A DNA stretch of 64,000 bases, taken from Lachnospiraceae bacterium (GTDB lineage Bacteria > Bacillota > Clostridia > Lachnospirales > Lachnospiraceae). The first letter of the stretch is position 1; every line of letters starts with the position of its first letter. A program made the translations under genes and the position numbers. Shown one piece after another: positions 6,978 through 15,337 of this stretch. The stretch spans positions 1 through 64,000 of the forward strand of contig JAGAMG010000050.1 of NCBI GenBank assembly GCA_017624835.1, in the 5' to 3' direction. The notes below the pieces were generated by a model. That model was not told where the DNA came from and did not search any database. It was given only the letters and a program-made list of their open reading frames with translations.

Positions 6978-7071
6978 CTCTATTAAGAACCTATGGTTCG
7001 GAGTAGTTCAGCTATGATAACATTTTAACGGATACACGGATGTATCTCACAAATCATAAGGATGTGATATT

Positions 7072-7659
7072 ATGAAAATTTCAGAGGCAAGGCAACTTTA
7101 TAACACACAGATAAGAGCTTATCGGGAACAGCATACAATTCTTGCGAAGCAGAAGCAGGAATTGGAGCAGAAGATGAATACCACTCCTGATGGGAAAAGT
7201 ATTTATGCCAATGAGGCGGCTGTTTTGGAACTGACTATAGAGGCGGTGACCAAGAAGCAAAATGAATATCAAAATTATATGGATAAGCTTTTGCAGCAGT
7301 GGTCAGCTATAGCCAATATGGTTTCTGCTAAGCAACAGGGAGAGGCCATGGAGGATTATGTGGCGGATATGGGAAAGATTCTGGAGGTTGCCAGAAGACT
7401 TATGAAGGGAGCCATTGTGCCTGCATCCGATGAGCGGAAACTGATGGAATACAGCATGGAGTTGTATCAGACAGCTAAAAATATGGGGGCTTTGGCAAAG
7501 GAAAAAGAAAAGGAAAAGTATGACTCTCTTTGGGAGGATGAGGAAAAGAAGGAGTACGAAGACCCCGTAGAGACTGCTGATAATACGGAAGCTTTCGGAA
7601 TGGGACCTGCCATTGTGGATGTGGCAGATACCATGGCATCGGTTGAAGTACCGGAATAA
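7072..7659 (+). CDS. Coiled-coil protein of unknown function, possibly flagellum-associated
   Basis: The 195-residue protein is soluble and almost wholly helical up to about residue 155 (ARQLYNTQIRAYREQHTIL..., KKQNEYQNYMDKLLQQW, EVARRLMKGAIVPASDERKL, MELYQTAKNMGALA), then has an acidic tail ending TEAFGMGPAIVDVADTMASV. No enzyme motif or signal peptide is visible. I do not recognise a named domain. The upstream sigma-28-like element and the FliD-like gene on the other side of the accessory island suggest a flagellar or surface-related role, such as a chaperone; this is inference. The translation start is supported by AAGGATGTGAT upstream. It lies 24 bases before the glycosidase gene. Confidence 0.6.
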   Translation: MKISEARQLYNTQIRAYREQHTILAKQKQELEQKMNTTPDGKSIYANEAAVLELTIEAVTKKQNEYQNYMDKLLQQWSAIANMVSAKQQGEAMEDYVADMGKILEVARRLMKGAIVPASDERKLMEYSMELYQTAKNMGALAKEKEKEKYDSLWEDEEKKEYEDPVETADNTEAFGMGPAIVDVADTMASVEVPE

Positions 7660-7683
7660 AAAAGCAAAGGAGAAAGAAAACAA

Positions 7684-8943
7684 ATGAGCGAAACAAAAGA
7701 ATTTTTCCCGGATGGAACTCCTATTGATGAATGGTTTTATGACACAAAAGTGCCGACTCTTGAAGAGTTGGGAAAGAAGTATGTATTAACGGATTATCAG
7801 ATCGTTGATGACGGAAGAATTTATACAAAGGAAATTCAGGCGTTAATCGATAAAGTTCATGAAGAGGGTGGCGGTGTGATTGTGGTTCCTCAGGGAACTT
7901 ACATGACGGGCTCTCTTTATTTTAAACAGGGAGTAAATCTCTATGTTGCAGAGGGTGGTGTGCTAAAAGGAAGCAGCGAGATTTATGATTATGATATCAA
8001 GGAAACCCGAATCGAGGGAGAAACCTGTAAGTATTTCACTGCTCTGATTAATGCGGATGGAGTGGATGGTTTTACCATGTGTGGTCCGGGAACCATTGAC
8101 GGAAATGGATTTAAATCCTGGAAAGCCTTTCGTATGAGAAGAATATGGAATCCCAAATGCACCAATAAGGATGAGCAACGCCCCAGACTTGTGTATATTT
8201 CCAACAGCAGTAATGTACTGGTGGCAGATTTGCATTTGATTAATGCTCATTTTTGGACCAATCATATCTATAAATGTCATCATGTAAAATATATTAATTG
8301 CTTTATTTATTCACCTGTGGAACCGGTGAAAGCACCCAGTACGGACGCCATTGATATTGATGTTTGTACGGATGTATTGGTAAAGAATTGCTATATGGAG
8401 GTAAATGACGATGCTGTGGTATTAAAGGGTGGAAAGGGACCCTGGGCGGATACCGCAGAGGAAAATGGCTCCAATGAGAGAATTCTGGTGGAGGATTGTG
8501 TGTATGGCTTTTGCCATGGCTGTCTGACCTGTGGTTCAGAGTCCATACATAACAGAAATATTCTGATTAGAAGAATAAAAGTGCATTCAGGATATAATTT
8601 TATGTGGTTAAAAATGAGACCGGATACTCCCCAGCATTATGAATATATCACAGCAGAGGATATCGAAGGAAAAATAATTAACTTTATTAATATCAATCCA
8701 TGGACTCAGTTTTTTGATTTAAAGGATAGAAAAGATATCCCTTTGTCAATTGCAGATCATATTGTAATGAAAAATTGTAATTGTGAATGTAGTATTTACT
8801 TCAATGTAACCAAGGATGAGAAGCAGTATCTGCTTTCTGATTTTGTCTTTGAGAATTTGAATATTAAGGCGAAAAAAGACGGTTTCAATGAGGATGCAAT
8901 TAAGAATGTTATAGTAAAGAACGTAGTGGTTGATATTCCATAG
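7684..8943 (+). CDS. Glycoside hydrolase family 28 (polygalacturonase-like), intracellular
   Basis: The 419-residue protein is a right-handed beta-helix enzyme of GH28. Conserved sites are visible: S219-T-D221-A in place of the NTDG motif, N241-D242-D243 (catalytic Asp pair), and H278 in CHGCLTCGSES (usually G-H-G-x-S-x-GS). A basic LKMR near 302 stands where the family has RIK. The N-terminal segment VIVVPQGTYMTGSLYFKQGVNL is typical of bacterial exo-acting GH28 enzymes. No signal peptide is present, so it should act in the cytoplasm on imported oligogalacturonides or rhamnogalacturonan fragments. No pectin transporter or other pectinase gene is adjacent, so the substrate is unproven. Confidence 0.88.
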   Translation: MSETKEFFPDGTPIDEWFYDTKVPTLEELGKKYVLTDYQIVDDGRIYTKEIQALIDKVHEEGGGVIVVPQGTYMTGSLYFKQGVNLYVAEGGVLKGSSEIYDYDIKETRIEGETCKYFTALINADGVDGFTMCGPGTIDGNGFKSWKAFRMRRIWNPKCTNKDEQRPRLVYISNSSNVLVADLHLINAHFWTNHIYKCHHVKYINCFIYSPVEPVKAPSTDAIDIDVCTDVLVKNCYMEVNDDAVVLKGGKGPWADTAEENGSNERILVEDCVYGFCHGCLTCGSESIHNRNILIRRIKVHSGYNFMWLKMRPDTPQHYEYITAEDIEGKIINFININPWTQFFDLKDRKDIPLSIADHIVMKNCNCECSIYFNVTKDEKQYLLSDFVFENLNIKAKKDGFNEDAIKNVIVKNVVVDIP

Positions 8944-9023
8944 AGGGAGAAAACCTGGAAATATTCCATAATGTCTAAGGAAAAAGAGGATTCTAAGTGT
9001 CAAGAGAAGAAGAGAATTTTAAG

Positions 9024-9052
9024 TTGACATTTAAAAGAAATAGTATTATTAT
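9024..9052 (+). promoter_or_regulatory. Sigma-A promoter of the aldolase gene
   Basis: Consensus -35 TTGACA (9024-9029), 17-bp spacer and -10 TATTAT (9047-9052). It leaves a leader of about 70 bases before the ATG at 9131. Confidence 0.75.
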
Positions 9053-9130
9053 ATTTAATATGCTTTAGGACTTTAAAGTGTAACGGTTTAAAGCGACAAA
9101 AAGAAGCCGCTTGCCTGATTGGAGGACATT

Positions 9131-10111
9131 ATGGAAAGAAATAATGGAAATTTAATTGCATTCAGACCTGATATTAAGGTAGTTGATTGTACCCTTCGTG
9201 ACGGAGGATTGGTAAATAATTTTGCGTTTTCGGATGAATTTGTAAAGGATTTATATCGCACCAATATTAGAGCCGGTGTTGATTATATGGAATTTGGCTA
9301 TAAGGCGTCCAAGGAAATCTTCAAAAAGGAAGATTACGGAAAGTGGAAATTCTGTGAGGAAGAGGATATTCGTGCCGTTGTAGGAAATAATGATTTTGAT
9401 ATGAAAATTGCCGTTATGACGGATGTAGGAAGAACGGATTACAAGAATGACATTTTGAAGAAGGAAGACAGTGTAATTGATTTGGTTCGTACTGCAACTT
9501 ACATCCATCAGATTCCAACTGCCATTGAGATGATTCAGGATGCCCATGAAAAGGGTTATGAAACTACCGTTAATATTATGGCGATTTCCAAGGTACGTGA
9601 GGATGAATTATGCAAAGGACTTGAGCTTCTGGCAGAATGTGATGTGGATATTATTTATCTGGTGGACAGCTTTGGAGCTTTTTATCCTGAGCAGATACGG
9701 AGACTTACGGATATGTATATGAATATTGCGGAGAAGCATGGAAAGAAGATTGGTATTCATGCACACAATAATCAGCAGTTGGCATTTGCCAATACCATTG
9801 AGGCGTTGACCAATGGTGCAAGCTTACTGGATGCAACAGTAAGTGGAATGGGACGTGGTGCAGGTAACTGTTACATGGAATCCCTACTTGCATTTTTGCG
9901 TAATCCCAGATACAATTTGGTACCGGTTATGGATTTTGTACAGAAGTACATTCAGGCAGAGAAGGATAAGGGAAATGTTTGGGGATATGATATTCCCTAC
10001 CTTTTGACAGGTATTATGAATTCCCATCCATCCTCAGCAATCCGTTTTATGGGAGATAAAAGAGTGGATTACTCAAGGTTTTATCAGGAATTGTTAGACA
10101 ATATGGAATAA
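9131..10111 (+). CDS. DRE-TIM metallolyase-type aldolase
   Basis: The 326-residue protein belongs to the HMG-CoA-lyase-like/DRE-TIM superfamily. V18-D-C-T-L-R23-D24-G-G is the family metal-binding and catalytic motif (DRE variant), and IHAHNN with His210, His212 and Asn213 supplies the other metal ligands. SGMGRGAGN near 240 is the conserved glycine-rich loop. It is shorter than isopropylmalate or homocitrate synthases (about 380-520) and closest in layout to 4-hydroxy-2-oxovalerate aldolases, often annotated as aldolase-catalytic-domain proteins. The substrate is not known. A TTG at 9119 is in frame, but GGAGG at 9121-9125 supports the ATG at 9131. It is a single-gene unit, with promoter at 9024 and terminator at 10122. 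Confidence 0.85.
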   Translation: MERNNGNLIAFRPDIKVVDCTLRDGGLVNNFAFSDEFVKDLYRTNIRAGVDYMEFGYKASKEIFKKEDYGKWKFCEEEDIRAVVGNNDFDMKIAVMTDVGRTDYKNDILKKEDSVIDLVRTATYIHQIPTAIEMIQDAHEKGYETTVNIMAISKVREDELCKGLELLAECDVDIIYLVDSFGAFYPEQIRRLTDMYMNIAEKHGKKIGIHAHNNQQLAFANTIEALTNGASLLDATVSGMGRGAGNCYMESLLAFLRNPRYNLVPVMDFVQKYIQAEKDKGNVWGYDIPYLLTGIMNSHPSSAIRFMGDKRVDYSRFYQELLDNME

Positions 10112-10121
10112 TGATAAACAT

Positions 10122-10168
10122 AAAAGTCATGTAAGTTAAGCGTTTTAACTGTTACATGACTTTTTTTT
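10122..10168 (+). terminator. Intrinsic terminator of the aldolase gene
   Basis: Stem AAAAGTCATGTAA (10122-10134) with TTACATGACTTTT (10152-10164), 17-nt loop and an 8-base T-run. Confidence 0.85.
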
Positions 10169-10219
10169 GTGGTAAAATTAAAAGTGTAGAATAATATGAT
10201 AGGGAAGGAGGGTTTTCTT

Positions 10220-12307
10220 ATGGAACAGTATTTATCAATTTTTTATGGGCTTTCATTTTTGATAGCCGTCATTGCATTTGCTTATGCAGCGTACCTGTAT
10301 TTATGGGTGAAGAAACAGCCACTTAAGAATGGAAAAATCATTGAGGTGGCAGCATTGATTCGGGAAGGCGCCAATACCTTTATGCGCCGGGAATACAAGA
10401 TTCTGGCAATTTTTGCCTCAGTAATTGGGTTGTTGATTTTACTATTTTTACCTACTCCCATCTGGAAGGGAAAGGCTGTGTCCAACATAGCTATGGCACT
10501 TGCTTACATAGCCGGTACGGTTCTTTCTGCAATTGCAGGTAAGATTGGTATTATGGTGGCAAGTCTTTCCAATGGACGTTCAGCAGAGGCGGCGCAGAAG
10601 GGAATTAAGCCGGCTTTCCTCATTGGTTTTAGAGGTGGAGCTGTAATGGGACTGATTGTGGTTGGTTGTTCCCTGTTTGGTGTAGCGGCAGTGCTGATGC
10701 TGGTAGGGGATGCTTCCATTTTGTTGGGCTTTTCCTTCGGAGCAAGCTCCCTGGCTCTTTTTGCTAAAGCTGGTGGTGGGATTTTTACGAAAACAGCGGA
10801 TGTATCTGCAGATTTAACGGGAAAGGTAGAATTGGGAATTCCGGAGGATGACCCTCGTAATCCTGCGGTAATTGCAGATAATGTAGGTGATAATGTGGGA
10901 GATGTGGCAGGTATGGGAGCCGATTTGTTTGATTCCAATGTGGCAGCCATGACCTCTGCAATTGTAATTGCCCAGTCTTTGTCCGGTGGCTCCTTTTCCA
11001 ATGTATCCATGGTCTTTGGGTATGGTGTAATGGGGCTTTTGTCCTCCATTATCGGTATTGCTACAGCACGTATCGGCAAAAATGGTAATCCAACAAAGGC
11101 ATTGAATTCCTCTACTTATGTGACTACTGCTATCTTTATGATACTGACAGCGTTAGCTACCTGGCTGGTTCCGGGATTTTCCTGGAGAATCTGGGGAGCT
11201 GCAACGGTGGGCTTGTTGGTAGGTGTGATTATCGGAATTACCACGGATTACTTTACCGATGATTCCAAACCTATTGTAAGAAAGGTGGCACATGCTTCCC
11301 AGACAGGACCTGCGTTTACCATTCTTTCCGGTGTTGCTTATGGCTTTATTTCCGCAATGCCTGCCATGATTGGTATTGCAATTTCTGCCTTGGCTGCTTA
11401 TAAAATTTGTGAACCCATGGGAGAGGGCTATGCGATATTTGGCATTTCCATGGCAGCGGTAGGTATGCTTTCTATTGTGGGTATGATTATTTCCAATGAT
11501 GCCTATGGTCCCATTGTGGATAATGCCCGTGGTCTTGCAGAAATGGGAGAATTAGGAGAAGAGACCATTCGTATTGCGGATGAATTGGATAGTGCAGGAA
11601 ACACAGTAAAGGCGGTTACCAAGGGATTTTCCATTAGTGCGGCCGGATTGACTGTAATTTCCTTGCTGGGTGCATTTATGTCGGAGGTAAATGCGGCATT
11701 GGCAGAAGCCGGAAGGGAGTTGATTACCGGATTCGATATTATGGATCCCACGGTATTTTTCGGTACTCTTATCGGAGCATCCATTCCTGCGGTTTTCTCA
11801 GCAATGCTGATTCTGGGTGTGGATAAAAATGCTCAGCGCATGGTTGCTGAAATCCATAGGCAATTCCGTGAAATTAAAGGGCTCAAAGAAGGAGACCCTA
11901 AGGCAAAGCCGGAGTATGACAAATGTATTGATATTGCCACAACGGGAGCTTTGAGAGAATTGATTCCTGCAGGTCTCATGAGTATTCTTGCTACGGTTCT
12001 GGTTGGAATGATAGGCGGTGCAAAGGCAGTTGGAGGTTTCCTTTTGGGAAATATTATCAGTGGTCTGTTGCTTGCTTTGTTTATGTCAAATGCAGGAGGC
12101 TTATGGGATAATTCCAAGAAGTATGTGGAAGCCGGCAATGAAGGGGGAAAGGGAAGTACTGCACACAAGGCTGCTGTTATCGGAGATACGGTAGGAGATC
12201 CTTTTAAGGATACAGCAGGTCCTTCCATTAACACACAGATTACGGTGGTATCCTTGGTTGCATCGTTGCTTTCAGCAATTTTTGCTACATTTTCTCTGTT
12301 TGGATAA
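10220..12307 (+). CDS. hppA: Membrane-bound proton-translocating pyrophosphatase
   Basis: The 695-residue protein has about 16 membrane segments, the family's normal size. It hydrolyses pyrophosphate and pumps ions out across the membrane. The substrate-binding loops are present: the DVSADLTGKVE motif, EDDPRNPAVIADNVGDNVGD, and the C-terminal DTVGDPFKDTAGPS. The marker position in GNTVKAVTKG is Lys464, where K+-dependent enzymes have Ala; lysine here is typical of K+-independent H+ pumps (established for this family). An upstream ATG at 10196 is rejected because AAGGAGGG lies 10 bases before 10220. It stands alone between two terminators, suiting a pump that saves energy by using biosynthetic pyrophosphate. 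Confidence 0.95.
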   Translation: MEQYLSIFYGLSFLIAVIAFAYAAYLYLWVKKQPLKNGKIIEVAALIREGANTFMRREYKILAIFASVIGLLILLFLPTPIWKGKAVSNIAMALAYIAGTVLSAIAGKIGIMVASLSNGRSAEAAQKGIKPAFLIGFRGGAVMGLIVVGCSLFGVAAVLMLVGDASILLGFSFGASSLALFAKAGGGIFTKTADVSADLTGKVELGIPEDDPRNPAVIADNVGDNVGDVAGMGADLFDSNVAAMTSAIVIAQSLSGGSFSNVSMVFGYGVMGLLSSIIGIATARIGKNGNPTKALNSSTYVTTAIFMILTALATWLVPGFSWRIWGAATVGLLVGVIIGITTDYFTDDSKPIVRKVAHASQTGPAFTILSGVAYGFISAMPAMIGIAISALAAYKICEPMGEGYAIFGISMAAVGMLSIVGMIISNDAYGPIVDNARGLAEMGELGEETIRIADELDSAGNTVKAVTKGFSISAAGLTVISLLGAFMSEVNAALAEAGRELITGFDIMDPTVFFGTLIGASIPAVFSAMLILGVDKNAQRMVAEIHRQFREIKGLKEGDPKAKPEYDKCIDIATTGALRELIPAGLMSILATVLVGMIGGAKAVGGFLLGNIISGLLLALFMSNAGGLWDNSKKYVEAGNEGGKGSTAHKAAVIGDTVGDPFKDTAGPSINTQITVVSLVASLLSAIFATFSLFG

Positions 12308-12358
12308 TAAAGGGATAAAAATCTTTTTAGAGGAAGAAAAGGGATAGATTCATAGAAA

Positions 12359-12421
12359 AAATAGCATTTTTGTGATAAAGTATTGAAGATAAGACATTTA
12401 TCACAGAGGTGCTATTTTTTT
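12359..12421 (+). terminator. Intrinsic terminator of hppA
   Basis: Two-tier hairpin: AAATAGCA (12359-12366) with TGCTATTT (12410-12417), a symmetric 5-nt internal loop, and GTGATAAA (12372-12379) with TTTATCAC (12397-12404), followed by a T-run. Confidence 0.75.
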
Positions 12422-12445
12422 CAAAGAATAAGGAGCAGGGATATC

Positions 12446-13180
12446 ATGAAAAAAATCATAAAAACCAGCATGTTGACTAGGTATCTGATTAAGTTTGCAA
12501 TCAGAATTACTGTTTTTATTGTAATTTTGGTTATGTATTTGACGGATAAAGCTTCCATGTATCGGCTTATGACTCAGCCTGTCTGGATGGGAATCTCTGT
12601 CATTCATGTTTTATGGCTGGGATTTATGGTAATGATGCTTACACATATTTTCCCGACGGAAAAGCTGTCCATGGCTATACGCAAGGCTGAGAAAAAGAAG
12701 TTTGTAGTGCAGGAAGGGTATTCGGAACCGGAATTATTAAAGTATGTACAGGATCAGAATGTAAAAGCATGGATGGTAATGCTGATATGGCTTTGTTTTA
12801 ATGCGATATTCGGTTTGTTGTATTTGTTTGGTGTATTGGATCATGCGGATTTGCTGATGCTGACGGTATTTTATTTCTTATGTGACTATATTTGTATCTT
12901 GATTTTTTGTCCCTTCCAATCAGGAATTATGAAGAACAGATGTTGCGTGAATTGCAGAATTTATGATTGGGGACATTTTATGATGTTTACCCCCATGCTG
13001 TTTATTCAGAATTTCTTTAGCTGGAGCCTGTTCTTTACTTCCTGTGTGGTATTGATTAAGTGGGAAATTATTTATGCCAAGCATCCGGAACGTTTCTGGA
13101 GCGGCTCCAATAAGAATTTGCAGTGTGTCAATTGTAAGGATAAGATATGTCAGATTAAGAATGGCTTAAAAGGCAGATAA
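12446..13180 (+). CDS. Polytopic membrane protein of unknown function
   Basis: The 244-residue protein has about five hydrophobic segments (about 17-34, 45-65, 110-130, 135-160 and 190-205), basic N-terminal residues, and cysteine pairs near the fourth helix (RCCVNC) and near the C-terminus (QCVNCKDKIC). The cysteine clusters could bind metal on the cytosolic face; that is inference. I do not recognise the family; it looks like the conserved Lachnospiraceae membrane proteins of about this size. AGGAG lies about 10 bases before the ATG at 12446, so an ATG further upstream (12383) is not chosen. Confidence 0.65.
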   Translation: MKKIIKTSMLTRYLIKFAIRITVFIVILVMYLTDKASMYRLMTQPVWMGISVIHVLWLGFMVMMLTHIFPTEKLSMAIRKAEKKKFVVQEGYSEPELLKYVQDQNVKAWMVMLIWLCFNAIFGLLYLFGVLDHADLLMLTVFYFLCDYICILIFCPFQSGIMKNRCCVNCRIYDWGHFMMFTPMLFIQNFFSWSLFFTSCVVLIKWEIIYAKHPERFWSGSNKNLQCVNCKDKICQIKNGLKGR

Positions 13181-13186
13181 AAGTGA

Positions 13187-13215
13187 TTTAAAAACATAGG
13201 AGTTTATGGTATAAT
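13187..13215 (+). promoter_or_regulatory. Weak promoter before the flavodoxin-like gene
   Basis: -10 TATAAT (13210-13215) with a poor -35 (TTTAAA, 13187-13192) at 17-bp spacing, about 50 bases before the ATG at 13268. Confidence 0.4.
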
Positions 13216-13267
13216 TGATGCATTATGGTTTAGAATGGAAGACTAGAAAAAGGAAAGGTATATTGAT

Positions 13268-13888
13268 ATGAAGGTTTTATTGGTAAATGGAAGTCCAAAA
13301 GCAAATGGTTGTACATACACTGCATTGAGAGAAGTAGAGGGTGCTTTGCAAAAACAGGGGATTGAAACGGAAATCATTCAGGTAGGAGCAAAGCCCATTG
13401 CCGGATGTATTGGTTGCGGTGCCTGTGGAAAAACAGGAAAATGCTTTATTGAGGATGGAGTAAATGAGTTTGTGGAAAAGGCAAAGGCGGCGGATGGATT
13501 TATTTTTGGTTCTCCGGTACATTATGCTTCTGCTTCCGGTGCATTGACTTCCTTTTTGGATAGAGCCTTTTATGGGAAGGGAGCAGCCTTTCAGGGCAAG
13601 CCCGGTGCTTGTGTGGTAAGCTGCAGGCGAGGCGGCGCGGCGTCCACCTTTGACCAGATTAACAAATATTTTACCATAAGCTGTATGCCCATTGTATCCA
13701 GTCAGTATTGGAATATGGTACATGGAAACACACCGGAAGAGGTATTGCAGGATTTAGAAGGCTTGCAAACCATGCGTACCCTCGGTAATAATATGGCATG
13801 GCTTTTGAAATGTATTGAAGCAGGAAAAAAGGAAGGAATTACCTTCCCTGAGAGAGAAACGGCAGTTAAGACTAATTTTATCAGATAG
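13268..13888 (+). CDS. NAD(P)H-dependent flavodoxin-like oxidoreductase
   Basis: The 206-residue protein has the flavodoxin-fold FMN-binding loop GSPKANGCTYTAL (residues 8-20), an iron-sulfur-flavoprotein-like cysteine run (GCIGCGACGKTGKC, residues 46-59) and GSPVHYASASGALTSFLDR, the second FMN loop. The family includes NADPH-dependent FMN reductases and quinone or nitro reductases. The cysteine run has CxxCxxC spacing, so an Fe-S cluster is possible, but the usual four-cysteine Isf pattern is not fully matched. The next gene starts 11 bases after its stop, so they are probably cotranscribed. Confidence 0.85.
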   Translation: MKVLLVNGSPKANGCTYTALREVEGALQKQGIETEIIQVGAKPIAGCIGCGACGKTGKCFIEDGVNEFVEKAKAADGFIFGSPVHYASASGALTSFLDRAFYGKGAAFQGKPGACVVSCRRGGAASTFDQINKYFTISCMPIVSSQYWNMVHGNTPEEVLQDLEGLQTMRTLGNNMAWLLKCIEAGKKEGITFPERETAVKTNFIR

Positions 13889-13899
13889 AGAGTAAAGAA

Positions 13900-14613
13900 A
13901 TGGCAGCAAAAAAGTATTACGGAGTCAGAAAAGGAAAAATAACCGGCGTTTTTAATACCTGGGAGGAATGTAAAAAGAGTGTGGATGGTTTTCCGGGAGC
14001 CGAGTATAAGGGCTTTGTGAATTATAGTGAGGCTTGTGAGTATGCAGGAATCACTTCGGCGGGGGAAGAGCAATTGAGTAAAGGCAAAATGACGGATGTT
14101 ATTGAACATAGAGAGAAGGATTTTTCAAAGAAGAAGCTGCTTACCTATGTGGACGGCAGCTTTGACCTCTCCATTTCAAAATATTCCTTTGGCTGTGTGT
14201 TTATTTTGAGTGATGGCAGAATCTATGTGGAATTTGGTAATGGGAATAATCCACAGTCCCTGCAGCATCGAAACGTAACAGGAGAAATGCTGGGAGCAAT
14301 GTTTGCGGTAAAAACAGCTATGATGAATGGTTTTGAGGCGGTAGAGATATGCTATGATTATCAGGGCATTGAAAAGTGGGTTACAGGGGAATGGAGAAGT
14401 AAAACAGAACTGACTCAAAAGTATACTGCTGCAATGCGTGAATGGAGTAAAAGCATTCAGATTACCTTTACTAAGGTTGCAGCACATACTAATGTAAAGT
14501 ATAATGAGCTGGCAGATAAGCTGGCGAAAAGAGGGTTAACTGAGGGAAATGGTGTGCCCAAGGTAAGAAGATTGGAAGAGATGGAATATTATGGAACAGA
14601 TTCGGCTGAATAA
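13900..14613 (+). CDS. rnhA: Ribonuclease H with N-terminal viroplasmin/RHBD domain
   Basis: The 237-residue protein starts with an RNA-DNA hybrid-binding domain (AKKYYGVRKGKITGVFNTWEECKKSV, about 3-45) as in caulimovirus viroplasmin and eukaryotic RNase H1. The RNase HI domain (about 85-230) shows the catalytic residues: Asp in TYVDGS, Glu in TGEM, Asp in CYDYQGI and Asp in NELADKLAK. It degrades RNA in RNA/DNA hybrids. The next gene starts inside its last 23 bases, and the 13268 gene is 11 bases upstream, so these three form one operon. Confidence 0.92.
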   Translation: MAAKKYYGVRKGKITGVFNTWEECKKSVDGFPGAEYKGFVNYSEACEYAGITSAGEEQLSKGKMTDVIEHREKDFSKKKLLTYVDGSFDLSISKYSFGCVFILSDGRIYVEFGNGNNPQSLQHRNVTGEMLGAMFAVKTAMMNGFEAVEICYDYQGIEKWVTGEWRSKTELTQKYTAAMREWSKSIQITFTKVAAHTNVKYNELADKLAKRGLTEGNGVPKVRRLEEMEYYGTDSAE

Positions 14614-15307
14614 ATATTTGGCTCAATGCGGGGTGTGCTCCCGTAGAGAGGCGGACAAGCTGATTGAACAGGGAAGAGTTTTGGTAAATGGCGTACCGGC
14701 TACTGCCGGCATGCAGGTGACGGAAGCAGATGAGATTCAAGTAAATAAGAAAATACTGCAGGGCAGGGCGGAAAAGAAGGTTTTGGTATTTTATAAGCCC
14801 ATAGGTGTTACCTGTACGGAAAAGGATCGCCATGCAGAGAAGATAATAACTGATATGATTCATTATCCTGTGCGGGTAACTTATGCAGGCAGATTGGATA
14901 AGGATTCGGAAGGACTTTTGGTTTTGACTAATGACGGGGACTTGATTGATGCTATGATGCGTGGCGCAAATCGTCATGAAAAGGAGTATATTGTAAGGGT
15001 TGATAAAGAGATAACGGATGTTTTTTTGGAGAAAATGTCAGGAGGAATCTTTTTGAAGGATTTAGAGCTTACAACAAGACCTTGTAAGGTGGAAAAAATC
15101 AGTAAATTTACATTCAGAATTATTCTGACTCAAGGAGTCAATAGGCAAATAAGAAGAATGTGCAGTGAGTGTGGTTTCCGGGTGAAAGGTTTAAAGAGAA
15201 TCCGCGTAATGAATTTGCGATTAGGGGACTTGAAGCCGGGTGAGTACCGGGAAGCTACCCGGGAAGAGTTAACAGAGCTTTATAAAAGTTGCAAAATGTT
15301 AAAATAG
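14591..15307 (+). CDS. rluF: 23S rRNA pseudouridine synthase, RsuA/RluF family
   Basis: The 238-residue protein has an N-terminal S4 RNA-binding domain (RLNKYLAQCGVCSRREADKLIEQGRVLVNG, about 5-35) and a catalytic domain with GRLDKDSEGLLVLTNDG near 99; the Asp in GRLD is the catalytic residue. The C-terminal GVNRQIRRMCSECGF motif is typical of RluF/RluB-type enzymes. RluF modifies U2604 (and U2605) of 23S rRNA in Escherichia coli; which uridine is modified here is uncertain, so the symbol is tentative. The start overlaps the RNase H gene by 23 bases and gives a complete S4 domain. Confidence 0.88.
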   Translation: MEQIRLNKYLAQCGVCSRREADKLIEQGRVLVNGVPATAGMQVTEADEIQVNKKILQGRAEKKVLVFYKPIGVTCTEKDRHAEKIITDMIHYPVRVTYAGRLDKDSEGLLVLTNDGDLIDAMMRGANRHEKEYIVRVDKEITDVFLEKMSGGIFLKDLELTTRPCKVEKISKFTFRIILTQGVNRQIRRMCSECGFRVKGLKRIRVMNLRLGDLKPGEYREATREELTELYKSCKMLK

Positions 15308-15337
15308 GAATTAATTTTTAGAAGGTGGGAGTATTGA

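Noticed and set aside
10504-11079. Minus-strand open frame inside hppA
   Set aside because: Proline/serine-rich mirror of the pyrophosphatase; no domain.
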